This document shows, piece by piece, positions 10,347 through 18,575 of a DNA stretch of 22,500 nt. Origin of the DNA: Paulinella micropora (lineage: Eukaryota; Cercozoa; Imbricatea; Euglyphida; Paulinellidae); NCBI GenBank assembly GCA_019918135.1, contig WBZZ01001250.1:55001-77500 (forward strand), in the 5' to 3' direction. Within the stretch, counting starts at the first letter, position 1, and each line of letters opens with the position of its first letter. A program made the position numbers and the translations under genes. Below the pieces are notes generated by a model. It saw only the letters and a program-made list of their open reading frames with translations, made no database searches and was not told the DNA's origin.

Positions 10347-11023
10347 TTAACGAACAAAGTTTTTTTTTTGTTTTTTAGTTGCATATATTTTGTTTTGTTT
10401 TTGTTTAGCTTTATCACGCACACAAGTGGGGAATTCTGTCATAGTTTTGTTTTCAATACATGTTGCAAAATGTTCTTGCATTTTGCTTTGGTCATAAATT
10501 TTTTTCACAGCTTTGTCCCCACCTTTGCAAGGTTGATGTAAGTCTGGCCAGAGCAAACAGTCCGCAAGCTGAATCACACTGTTGCTGTTGTGTTGAAGGG
10601 CACACATATTTTATTTCGTCATGTATGGCTGGGTTGTTGTATAAATGCTCGCATATATATTTTATATCGTTTATATAAAGCGTTTGTAAGGTTTGCATTG
10701 AATCAAAAATTTTGATTGTAACGTTTTGCACCATTTGGCGCTGGGATGATTAAAACACAATGGTTGCGTCCGACATGTAATATTTCAAGACATTGCTGTG
10801 TTGGTACAGGCAGCCAGTCTGGTGCTTTTGTTCTGTAAGCTGTGATGTTTCCTGTCATAGTGGGTGAATGCATGCCACCTACCCATGGGAAATTGTCTTT
10901 CAATATTTCAAGTGTTTTGTCCAACATGAATGAGTTGATCCAAATGGTCTTTTGCCTTAGTTGTCTGCACCATTCACTAACGTCATGTCCGGTTCGATTG
11001 TCAGCAACCCAGTTTTTATGCAA
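10347..11023 (-). pseudogene. C48 (Ulp1-like) cysteine protease remnant
   Basis: Peptidase family that cuts SUMO or related tags; element-borne copies are common in invertebrate genomes. Minus strand from 11023: IWINSFMLDKTLEILKDNFP, WVGGMHSP, CLEILHVGRNHCVLI (catalytic His); after a frame change VTIKIFDSMQTLQTLYINDI (Asp), then TQQQQCDSACGLFALA (oxyanion Gln and catalytic Cys). A further frame change leads to IYDQSKMQEHFATCIENKTM, a tail typical of element-borne copies. His, Asp, Gln and Cys are all kept, but at least two frame changes break the gene and no ATG start is seen (the open frame starts at TTG). It lies upstream of, and in the same direction as, the Helitron, so it may have been a Helitron cargo gene or belong to a separate element. 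Confidence 0.75.
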
Positions 11024-11353
11024 AATTCAGATTAATAAGAGTTAATAATATTGCAACATTAAATTAATAATAATAATAATAATAACTTCCGTATTTGGTA
11101 GAAGTAGGAATAAATACAGAAACTTATTTTATGTAATAATATTAAATTTCAAAATTCCAAATTGTGTTAATCCACAGTAGTCACTTTAATATACCATACT
11201 GTAACTCAAGTCTAATAGAAGTGTGTGCATGTTGTGTAAATAAAGCAAATAGTAAGCATTACTCCTCATCATCACGTGTCAGCAGCTCCAATAGTTTTTC
11301 TTTCAAACTTACATCTGCATCACTTCGCTTTTTTGGCAGGACTGAAAACTATT
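11024..11353. other. AT-rich spacer without a recognised gene
   Basis: Contains a short (TAA)n run at about 11067-11084 and AT-rich sequence. Nothing coding is recognised. Confidence 0.6.
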
Positions 11354-11826
11354 TCACTTTCTTCCTTTTCCTCGCAATCTGTGGCTTCTTGCATGCGCTG
11401 ACTCTGTTGCAAACACAACAAAACTAAACAACAACTGTGTAATAGTTGTTACCAGTTCTCTGTAGTACTTCATGACAGACTCGATCATGGCCCTGCAAGT
11501 ATGTATGTATGTATGTGTATATGTATGAAAGGATGAATGGGTGGGTGTATGGATGCATGGGTGCATGGATGCATAAAATAGTTGTGTCCTGTCGGTGCTG
11601 CCTAACAATTTCTTGTCCAAAAGCCAGCGGAGGTACTCGCGGCCATCACGCTTTCGGAATATTTGTCTTGTGTGGTTTATAACATGCATGAACAATATTA
11701 TTTCTGATATGTGTGTTTGGTACCAAGTGGAATTCCTGGGAATTTTTTACTTTTCAGCAGGACATGTTGCTGTGCAGTTTCAGGTGGTATGTAGTCGTCA
11801 GACAATTCCACTTCCTCCTCCTACAA
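11354..11826 (-). pseudogene. Possible exon remnants upstream of the C48 protease
   Basis: Two coding-looking stretches on the minus strand. One (about 11826-11690) follows a possible acceptor TTGTTGTTGTAG and reads EEVELSDDYIPPE then LLKSKKFPGIPLGTKHTYQK before TAA. The other (about 11715-11590) reads THISEIILFMHVINHTRQIF then RKRDGREYLRWLLDKKLLG in another frame. A variable ATGT/ATGG-type repeat follows at 11500-11580. No family is recognised. They may be earlier exons of the same element as the C48 remnant, or chance. Confidence 0.3.
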
Positions 11827-11900
11827 CAACAATATCAAGAACAACACAACAACAGGAACAGCAACAACAACAACAACAACAACAGAACTGAAAAAAACAA

Positions 11901-11933
<33 letters not shown>

Positions 11934-11962
11934 TGAGTAGAGAGAGAGTGTGAGAGAGAGAG
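11823..11962. repeat. (CAA)n, (GT)n and (GA)n microsatellites
   Basis: CAA-type repeats (11823-11884), then GT (about 11901-11918) passing into GA (about 11917-11962). Poly-Gln and Ser-Leu frames here are repeat translations. Confidence 0.9.
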
Positions 11963-12019
11963 TACGATCTTAATTGTAAAAAGAGCAATTGACATATATA
12001 TATAAGTATGTATGTAAAA

Positions 12020-12258
12020 TTATGTAAGACATGCGAGCTTTCCCAATCTTCCAAAGATTGCTGTGCCAACGTTGCAAGATCTTATTCGATTTTTTTCGCA
12101 TGCTTGTTCAGCCGCGGGCCAGTAGCTTTCGAGTCCACTGCAGGTGTGCTCGGTGGTGGTTGCTTGGTGTAGTGTGGATTCTCTTCGCTTGCTTGTTTTG
12201 CTTTCGGAGTTTGCTTGCGTACACGCCCGCCGCGCTTGCGTTTACTAGCAGAGCTCAT
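12020..12258 (-). pseudogene. Basic exon-like segment with nuclear-signal-like start
   Basis: Minus strand from 12258: MSSASKRKRGGRVRKQTPKA, a Lys/Arg-rich start like a nuclear localisation signal, then KKIE, a TAA (near 12082), and in the same frame DLATLAQQSLEDWESSHVL. Except for the single stop the frame is open. Upstream is a candidate acceptor (TGTTGTGCAG) of a 54-bp intron joining it to the acidic segment at 12313-12666. No family is recognised. It probably belongs to the same decayed transcription unit as the C48 remnant. Confidence 0.35.
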
Positions 12259-12312
12259 CTGCACAACATAAAGTAGTGCAGTTTAATAATAAAAGAAATG
12301 ATATTAGTTCAC
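12259..12312 (-). other. Candidate 54-bp intron
   Basis: Minus strand GTGAAC...TTTATGTTGTGCAG between two open segments; removal joins DDFVE to MSSASKRKR in phase. The GTGAAC donor is weak and the intron is very short, so this is only a candidate. Confidence 0.25.
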
Positions 12313-12666
12313 TTCCACAAAGTCATCCTCAGAGAGGAGCGGTGGCATGCTGTGATACAAGTAGTTTTCATTGTCATCACTGTAGATCAGCGGTGGCATG
12401 TCATGATATAAATCATTATCCTGGTTGTCACTGTTAGTGTTGGTGCTGTTGCTTTCAGCATCCTGAGTATGTGTTTTGCGTGATAGGATTGTTTCGTTGA
12501 GATGGGAACGTGTGAGTTTACATACGTCATGTATCATGTGAGATAGGTTGTCAAAAGATGCAAACACATTGTCGACAGAGCGAACGCTCTGCTGGTGGTG
12601 GTTCAATATTTTTCTCAGAAGAGTGACTTGGTCGTCACGATCAGCTAGTGCAGTGCTAAGCTTCAC
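12313..12666 (-). CDS. Acidic exon-like open segment, unknown
   Basis: Minus-strand open stretch without an ATG (the first usable codon is GTG at 12666). The first half is helical-looking (TLLRKILNHHQQSVRSVDNV); the second half is Ser/Asn/Asp-rich with a duplicated motif YHDMPPLIYSDD / YHSMPPLLSEDD. It ends at TAA just after FVEVN, or continues into the next segment if the 54-bp intron is real. Family not recognised. Confidence 0.35.
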
Positions 12667-13484
12667 ACTGCTCCCACATGTAACAACGATATTATGTAAT
12701 TACTAAACAACATCAAAAGTGTAACTTTCAAGTTTGGATATCTTTTTCTTCAACTTGTGGTGCGGGGTCTTGAGTGCGCTCTAGAAAGCAAACAGAATGT
12801 ATTGTGCACAATATCAAACACTACATTTCTATTCTTATACATTTTTTGCTACTTGTTTTTGCTGCTTGAGCGGGCGGAGTCGTGGGGTCGCAGGGTGCAG
12901 CGTTCTTGCGCTCAATTGAGTCAGCTTTCATATTCTGCTATTTATTTTGTTTTGGAAAAACTGGTGTGCCTTTAGGTTGTGCTTTGTTGTATGATGCTGT
13001 TTGGAAAATGTATGGTAGGTTGTTGACAGAAGTGTGTTGTTGTTGTACACCTATGTGCTTGTTTGGCGTTGCCATGTAGTGTGTTGCCTTTAGACTTATG
13101 TTTTCTATCTTATTATGAGGGTTCTGTGTCTGTCACTTCAATTATGTCTGTCCCTTCAAGTCTGATTTCTGTTCAAGATGAGAACCATTCATTTTCATAA
13201 TCAGTACAATCCTCCTACATAAAAGAGAAATTATATTTTGTCGTCCCTATAGTTTATTATTTCCAACTACCAGCACAAAAAAGTTACAATTGTACAGGCT
13301 GCAACACGCAAAACACTGTATCATTTGTACAAATTCATTTTTTCCGTCAGGCTTTAAAGCAGTCATTGAACGACTGTGGTTACAGACTGCACCGGTGAAC
13401 GATAGTTATAAAAATTTTTGATTGTGTTAACATTGTGCACAAAATCTCCTATTGAAAGAGAAACTGTTTCGAAGCGTTGAAAAC
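12667..13484. other. Stretch without recognised genes
   Basis: About 800 bp of moderately AT-rich sequence with short open frames only. No motif, microsatellite or element end is recognised. Confidence 0.6.
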
Positions 13485-13621
13485 TGGAAATATTTTGGCA
13501 TGCTTGACGCTACCTTGCGGGGGTCTCAATAGAGCCTATCGTCAAATCTTCGTACTCCCCTCGCGGGTGAGACGATGGAGGCACATGTGCAGAAATGCAT
13601 TCGCCATTGACTGAGAAGCAC

Positions 13622-13685
<64 letters not shown>
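13485..13685 (+). mobile_element. SINE copy 6, 5'-truncated, with ATT tail
   Basis: Only the distal part is recognisable (about 13485-13621), from CTACCTTGCGGGGGT through GGAGGCACATGTGCAG...TTCGCCATTGACTGAGAAGCAC. The tail is 13622-13685. It belongs to the same subfamily as copy 2. It is the one copy that does not start next to an ATT tract, as expected if it was cut short or if its head decayed. Confidence 0.8.
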
Positions 13686-13950
13686 GGACACCGTGATAGC
13701 CCAGTGGTCAAGTTCTACCATCTGGGCCCTGTCGCCAGTTCGATTCCCGTCGGTGCCACCAGTATTTTCATTGAACATACCGGTCCGTCTGGACCAGTAT
13801 TTTGATTGAACATACCGGTCCGTCTGGAAGTGTTGGAACTGCCCTTGCGGGGTGTCATTAGAGCCTATCGTCAATTCTTCGTACTCCCCTCACGGGTGAG
13901 GCGATGGAGGCGCATGTGCAGAAATGCATCAGCCATTGACAGAGAAGCGC

Positions 13951-14009
<59 letters not shown>
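13686..14009 (+). mobile_element. SINE copy 7 with ATT tail
   Basis: The body is 13686-13950 and the tail 13951-14009. It has A box TAGCCCAGTGG, B box GTTCGATTC, encoded CCA, the doubled 35-bp unit and the standard end (with GAAGCGC). It starts directly in the ATT tail of copy 6. Confidence 0.88.
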
Positions 14010-14010
<1 letters not shown>

Positions 14011-14498
14011 ATCTGCCTTGGAGTGTTGACTGTGACATATTTGAGGGAAATCCCGATGAAAAAACCTAGTCACACTTGCTAAACAGAGTTCCAGCCCAAT
14101 GGCCTCAAGGCGTTAAACTGTGACGCCAACTCATAACCCTTTGGTGGTAGATGCTGGAGAGGAGGGTCGTTGCGCGCGTAAAAGATCTTAAACTCTGCAT
14201 ATGCTGGTTGATAGCCCAGGACCCAGCAGACACCAGATTGTTATGGGTGGGGTTTCGAGGCAGCTCTAGCAACCGCGCTTGGTGTATGCACTTGCACATT
14301 CGGTGACGTCTTGCAAGAGGTTGCTGGGACTGCGGAATAACCTCGGCTTAGTGCAGTCTTGCCCTCAGGAGCTCCATCGGTGGCCCCGATCATCAGGCGA
14401 GAGACTGACACGGGGGGGTGGAGGACCTCGAACAAGTGTATTGGAGGCTTATGTCCGTTGAGGATATGCCATTAGCTGCATCAGTACGCCTCAGATAT

Positions 14499-14564
<66 letters not shown>

Positions 14565-14566
14565 GT
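14010..14566 (+). mobile_element. Unassigned body between ATT tracts, LINE-like 3' end
   Basis: A body of about 490 bp (14010-14502) with ATT on both sides. Its end, GGAGGCTTATGTCCGTTGAGGAT...CAGATATAGTATTATT, resembles the LINE 3' end GGAGGCACATGTCCAGGAT...TATAGTCTGAGG...TATT. Short open stretches exist (for example VEDLEQVYWRL near the end) but no domain is recognised. It is likely a 5'-truncated, diverged LINE relative. The ATT tail is 14503-14564. Confidence 0.5.
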
Positions 14567-14869
14567 GGACACCGTGATAGCCCAGTGGTCAAGTTCTACC
14601 ATCTGGGCCCTGTCGCCAGTTCGATTCCCGTCGGTGCCACCAGTATTTTCATTGAACATACCGGTCCGTCTGGACCAGTATTTTCATTGAACATACCGGT
14701 CCGTCTGGAAGTGTTGGAACTGCCTTTGCGGGGGTGTCATTAGAGCTTATCGTCAATTCTTCGTACTCCCCTCACGGGTGAGACGATGGAGGCGCATGTG
14801 CAGAAATGCATCAGCCATTGACAGAGAAGCACTATTATTATTATTATTATCATTATTATTATTATTATT
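14567..14869 (+). mobile_element. SINE copy 8 with ATT tail
   Basis: The body is 14567-14832, with the same head, encoded CCA, doubled 35-bp unit and standard end. The tail 14833-14869 has one CATT interruption. It begins two bases after an ATT tract. Confidence 0.88.
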
Positions 14870-15067
14870 TTGTATTGTTTTAATTATTTTTTTTAATTAA
14901 TTTTTATTTATTTATTTATTTATTTATTATATTATTATTTTTTTTAAACATAGATGTATTATGTCTTCCTCTTGTCATCGCCATAGATAGAAATATACAT
15001 ATGACATACATAGATATTTAGAAACAAAGTGTAAAGTATGAGTATATTGATGTAAATATTGATGTTT

Positions 15068-15105
<38 letters not shown>
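14870..15105. repeat. AT-rich spacer with (TTTA)n and (ATT)n
   Basis: T-rich sequence with a TTTA run (about 14908-14934), then unique AT-rich DNA, then (ATT)n at 15069-15105, which is the left flank of the LINE fragment. No gene. Confidence 0.8.
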
Positions 15106-15608
15106 GTAAGTTTTTTCAGGGGAAGTCGCGCTTCCGCAGTAACTTTAGGCTTGCTGCGTTGTTAGGGGTTACAGCGTTTCGTCCCCCTTCAAAGTTGGAT
15201 GTGTTGTTTGGATCATATGTGTCTGAGTGTTGGTCTGCTAGGGAGGGTAAAAGGGAGGAGCTTGGGGTGGATGATGGGGGTGAGGAGGTGATTGACCTCA
15301 CTGAGGTTCCATCAGCTTCTGTCCCACCCTCTCCCCCAAGTGACGTTGATGTTGCGCGGCGCGGCCGTCCGCGCAGTGTGGACGTCCTGGCTAGAGAGAG
15401 GGGTTCGGGAGCGCAGCGTAGTGTCTCCGAGTTCTTCTCTTCAGCTAACACCCTCGCATCTAGCTCTTCATGCACTTCACAGCCCCCATCTGCCCCTGCT
15501 GTTGCTGTTGCTGCTATGTCTGTTTGGTGTTCTGACAATGCGTTGGGATCGGCTGACCCCGGTGACCCAATGGAGGCACATGTCCAGGATCTGGATCTGA
15601 TGCTATAG
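15106..15608 (+). pseudogene. C-terminal part of LINE ORF2 (fragment)
   Basis: An open frame running in from the ATT tract to TAG at 15606-15608. FRLAALLGVTAF aligns with MAAMLGVLFI of the main LINE, and both continue into an acidic stretch. Three motifs follow in order: EEVIDLT (VIDLT at 15288-15302), RRGRPR (15357-15374) and QRSVSEFF (15414-15437), then a Ser-rich tail ending in HVQDLDLML. The first looks like a SUMO-interaction motif, the second an AT-hook core, the third a PCNA-interaction box. The same order is found in the main copy. The upstream RT and endonuclease are missing. Confidence 0.75.
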
Positions 15609-15620
15609 TCTGAGGAAGCC

Positions 15621-15708
<88 letters not shown>
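15106..15708 (+). mobile_element. LINE fragment: 3' end with ATT tail
   Basis: The body is 15106-15620 and the (ATT)n tail 15621-15708. It is GC-rich and begins abruptly at an ATT tract, as expected for a 5'-truncated non-LTR insertion. Its protein and its 3' nucleotides match the end of the large LINE at 15709-22500. It ends CCAATGGAGGCACATGTCCAG...AGTCTGAGGAAGCC then TATTATT, the best reference here for the LINE 3' terminus. Confidence 0.85.
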
Positions 15709-15769
15709 TGGGGGGCACCAATACATGGTTGGGTGTCACCGCCACACGGCGGGGTTGGGGCCGTTGGCA

Positions 15770-16590
15770 GCTTGTTATGAGGGGTACATAATCAGTGCTC
15801 CACTGATTCATGAGACGGAAGCTTTTACTGAGAGAAGCTCTCTCACCACGCTCACGGCTCTTGGCTCGGGGTGGCCTCTGGTATCACTCGGGGTGCGGGG
15901 GTGGGGGTTATCTGAGGGAGGGGGTTGGGCTCAGTGGGTCACTGGACAGGTTGGTTAACTAAACTACTGTCGGTATGAGTGGGAATGAAGGCGACAGGCT
16001 CCACACATTTCCACAAGCCTTGAAATCACTCAACTGCCACAGTAGCGACTGCCTGGACGCGGGGCTCCTGACTCACCCTCTCTCCCAGAACCCCTCGTGC
16101 TCACTTTGCGGATGCCATGGGGATGCTCTGGCGGAGGGTCGGGACGTGTTGGGTGCATGTGACCGGGCCTGTCACTTAGTGTTCTCGGTAGATGACTCTT
16201 TTGTAGCTTCTATCGGACGCAGGGTGGCTTGCCACGACACCTCAATGATGCATAGTACGTCACGTCTCTGACCTGGTTACGGGGGCGGGTAACTGAGGCG
16301 GGTTCCTGAAGGCTGGTTACGGAAGCTATGTTATTGTTGTTGGGTTCCTGGCTGCTATGTTATTGTTGTTGGGTTCCTGGCTGCTATGTTATTGTTGTTG
16401 GGTTCCTGGCTGCTATGTTATTGTTGTTGGGTTCCTGGCTGCTATGTTATTGTTGTTGGGTTCCTGGCTGCTATGTTATTGTTGTTGGGTTCCTGGCGGC
16501 GTACATGTTTATGCTTTTTTAAGGGTTGAGCTTTAAATAACCCCACTCGGGTCTTCTTTTATCGAGCTCACCACTCGGTGGATGGAGGCC
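15770..16590 (+). repeat. LINE 5' UTR unit, copy A
   Basis: First copy of a diverged direct repeat. Landmarks shared with copy B: TATGAGGGG, TGAGACGG, CTCTTGGCTCGGGGTGGCCT, AAACTACTGTCGGT, CACAAGCCTTGAAA, GCGGATGCCATGGGG, CTCGGTAGATGACTC, and at the end AAGGGTTGAGCTTTAAATAA. A 29-bp minisatellite is inserted between GGTTACGGA and the TTTAAGGG block. Short open frames differ between the copies, so it is probably non-coding, possibly a promoter unit. Confidence 0.75.
16325..16498 (+). repeat. 29-bp minisatellite, six copies
   Basis: The unit begins GCTATGTTATTGTTGTTGGG and ends TTCCTGGCT. Copies start at 16325, 16354, 16383, 16412, 16441 and 16470; the last differs at its final bases. No unique spacers lie between units. 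It is absent from copy B of the 5' UTR unit. Confidence 0.95.
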
Positions 16591-16810
16591 TGGGGTAGAC
16601 TTATACGATGTTTTTGATGCTAGGTTCCGTCTCCAGGGATTCGACTGGCATCGCTGCTTTGCCTCACCGCACTGCCTCACCCACACATCCACGCTGGCAC
16701 ACTGTTTCTCCTCTTGCTCTTGTACCTATGTCGCACACAGCTATGAGCTCACGCCGATGAGTGGTTGTGACGAGGTGCACCCAGCTGGATTGCGGGCGAG
16801 CCACGGCGGC

Positions 16811-16814
16811 CTCG

Positions 16815-16886
<72 letters not shown>

Positions 16887-16909
16887 TTTTTGTTTTTTTT
16901 TTTTTTTTT
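16811..16909. repeat. (CT)n microsatellite and T-run
   Basis: About 67 bp of CT repeats followed by T-rich runs with single G interruptions, then GTT and TTTGC repeats to about 16945. It lies between the two 5' UTR units. Confidence 0.95.
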
Positions 16910-16964
16910 GTTTTGTTGTTGTTGTTGCTTTGCTTTGCTTTGCTTTGGGCGAGGCCTAGCTTTC

Positions 16965-17605
16965 ACATGGGCGGGCTAAGCCTATGAGGGGCGCACGATA
17001 AGCGTTCCATTGATTTATGAGACGGGTCCCAATTACTGAGAGTAACTCATGTGAGTTGCTCATCATACTCATGGCTCTTGGCTCGGGGTGGCCTCTGGAA
17101 TCACAAGGGGTGGGCACTGGGGGAGGGGGTTGTGTTCAGAGGGTCACCGCGAAGGATGGTCAACCAAACTACTGTCGGTCGGAGTTTGTACGAAGGCGAG
17201 AGGCCCTACACCTTACCACAAGCCTTGAAACGACTAAATGACCAAAGTAACGACGGACCGGAGCGGGGCTCCTGGCTCACCCTCTCTCTCAGCACTCTTC
17301 GTGCTCATCCTGCGGATGCCATGGGGTTGCTCTGGCGGAGGGTTATGGGGTGGGTACACGTGCACGGGCCTGTCACTCTGTGCTCTCGGTAGATGACTCA
17401 CTTGCAGCGTTTATCGGACGCAGGGTGGTTTGCCACGACACCTACCTCGATGATGCACAGCGGGTCTGCCTCGTGCCTGGTTACGGATGCAGGTGAGTGT
17501 TTGTGTGTATTCCTATACATACGTACACGTATGCTTTTTAAGGGTTGAGCTTTAAATAACCCCACCTGGGTCCTCATTTATCGAGTTTACAACTCGATCA
17601 ATGCG
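16965..17605 (+). repeat. LINE 5' UTR unit, copy B
   Basis: Second copy of the unit described at 15770-16590, lying directly before ORF1. It ends AAGGGTTGAGCTTTAAATAA...ATCGAG...CTCGATCAATG, where the ATG is the ORF1 start. Two or more 5' UTR units with promoter activity are known in some LINEs (mouse L1 monomers); a promoter role here is inferred. Confidence 0.75.
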
Positions 17606-18575
17606 GCACCGGGGTCCCATACCACTTATGTCGGGTTCTTATGCGAAGAGCGCGGCCGCTAGTGCTGGCCCTATGGGTCAAGGCGGTAATCCTTCAGGTT
17701 TAGACGTTCCCCGTGGGAGTGCGCCTGCGGGTGGCGATGGCTACTCGGCCGGGGTGGGGTGGTCGAGTGCTCGCGTACCTGACGGGCAACCTGAATCACG
17801 TAGAGCCAGCAATCCTGCTGCATCTCGATCACCCTCCCCAACCTCGGAAGAGAAGTCACGTCCGGAAAGGTCTGGTCACGGCGTGTGGCAAGCGGTACCG
17901 CCACCGAGGAGGTGGCGGAGGAAGGTACGAAATGAGCTGGATAAGAGATGTTGCATAGTATGGGGGCTATCGCATGTCTCTCAGACAGTGGTCATGGCGC
18001 GAGAGCTCCGAATTCTCGGTCTCGGGGAAGTCGAGGTGGAATTCGCGGGCAGAGGTAGCGGGCGGCATTTGCGGATTAAATGTGCGTCTTGTGAGGAGGC
18101 GGAGAAGATGGTGCGGCTGCTGCGGGAGCGTAAGTTCTTCACGGGAAAGGTTCACGTTGCGACGGGTAGGACTTTCCGGGAAAGAGAGAAGCAGCGGGCT
18201 GCACGGGGGGGTGCCCAGTATGTAGAGATGCAGAGGGAGCTTCGCAAGCAGGGATTTGGCTACTGGGTGCTCGACGTGGAAGTCGACGAGCCCCAGGGCG
18301 AAGCCTCAAGCGGTGAATCTCCCTTGGCGGAGTGGGGCGGGATGCGGGAGCTGGAGGAGCTGGGGCGGAGGGTGCAGGATGGGCCGTGGAGGGTGGCGGA
18401 GGGCTCCAGGCGGGCTCAACCGAAGCGCAGGCATCGGCACCAGCTTCGTTCTTCCCAATTTGTGAAAGGCTTCCCACTGAGGGTGGCACCTCACATAATT
18501 GGCAAGGCAAAGTGGGTGCGGATAGCCAAGGCTTTGGGGAATGGCCGGAGCACTACAAGGAGCGAGGCTGGGTGA
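17601..18575 (+). CDS. LINE ORF1 protein, RRM-like
   Basis: 324 residues. Residues 1-100 are Gly/Ser/Pro-rich and disordered, with a basic stretch PPRRWRRKVRNELDKR. About residues 117-215 alternate strands and helices as in RRM-like LINE ORF1 proteins: CCIVWGLSHVSQTVVMAREL, VEVEFAGRG, LRIKCASCEEAEKMVRLLRE, KVHVATGRTFREREKQRAAR and QRELRKQGFGYWVLDVEV. Such proteins coat the element RNA and act as chaperones; this assignment rests on pattern, not on a search. From about residue 280 the frame reads FPLRVAPHIIGKAKWVRIAK, which looks like the start of the APE domain; the rest of that domain continues in the -1 frame. The true ORF1 product may therefore end earlier or be fused to ORF2. Confidence 0.7.
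   Translation: MRHRGPIPLMSGSYAKSAAASAGPMGQGGNPSGLDVPRGSAPAGGDGYSAGVGWSSARVPDGQPESRRASNPAASRSPSPTSEEKSRPERSGHGVWQAVPPPRRWRRKVRNELDKRCCIVWGLSHVSQTVVMARELRILGLGEVEVEFAGRGSGRHLRIKCASCEEAEKMVRLLRERKFFTGKVHVATGRTFREREKQRAARGGAQYVEMQRELRKQGFGYWVLDVEVDEPQGEASSGESPLAEWGGMRELEELGRRVQDGPWRVAEGSRRAQPKRRHRHQLRSSQFVKGFPLRVAPHIIGKAKWVRIAKALGNGRSTTRSEAG
18530..18545 (+). other. Frame junction between ORF1 and ORF2
   Basis: The APE-like N-terminal stretch (LRVAPHIIGKAKWVRIAKAL) is in the ORF1 frame, and its natural continuation (EWPEHYKERGWVIVGVQEHN) is in the frame one base back. At the switch the ORF1 frame reads T TTG GGG (18533-18539), a heptamer on which a -1 slip keeps much of the pairing. Either a programmed -1 shift or a one-base indel in this copy explains it. 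GGG is not a favoured slippery codon in known cases. Confidence 0.4.

Noticed and set aside
9992..10541. Poly-Ser, poly-Val and poly-Thr proteins
   Set aside because: Translations of the GTA/AGG trinucleotide field.
15725..16271. Proteins in LINE 5' UTR unit A
   Set aside because: The frames are not kept in unit B although the nucleotides align, so coding is unlikely.
16325..16498. CRISPR-like array
   Set aside because: The 29-bp units are directly tandem without unique spacers, in a eukaryotic context.
16664..16987. Ser-Leu and Arg-Glu frames
   Set aside because: Translations of the CT microsatellite.
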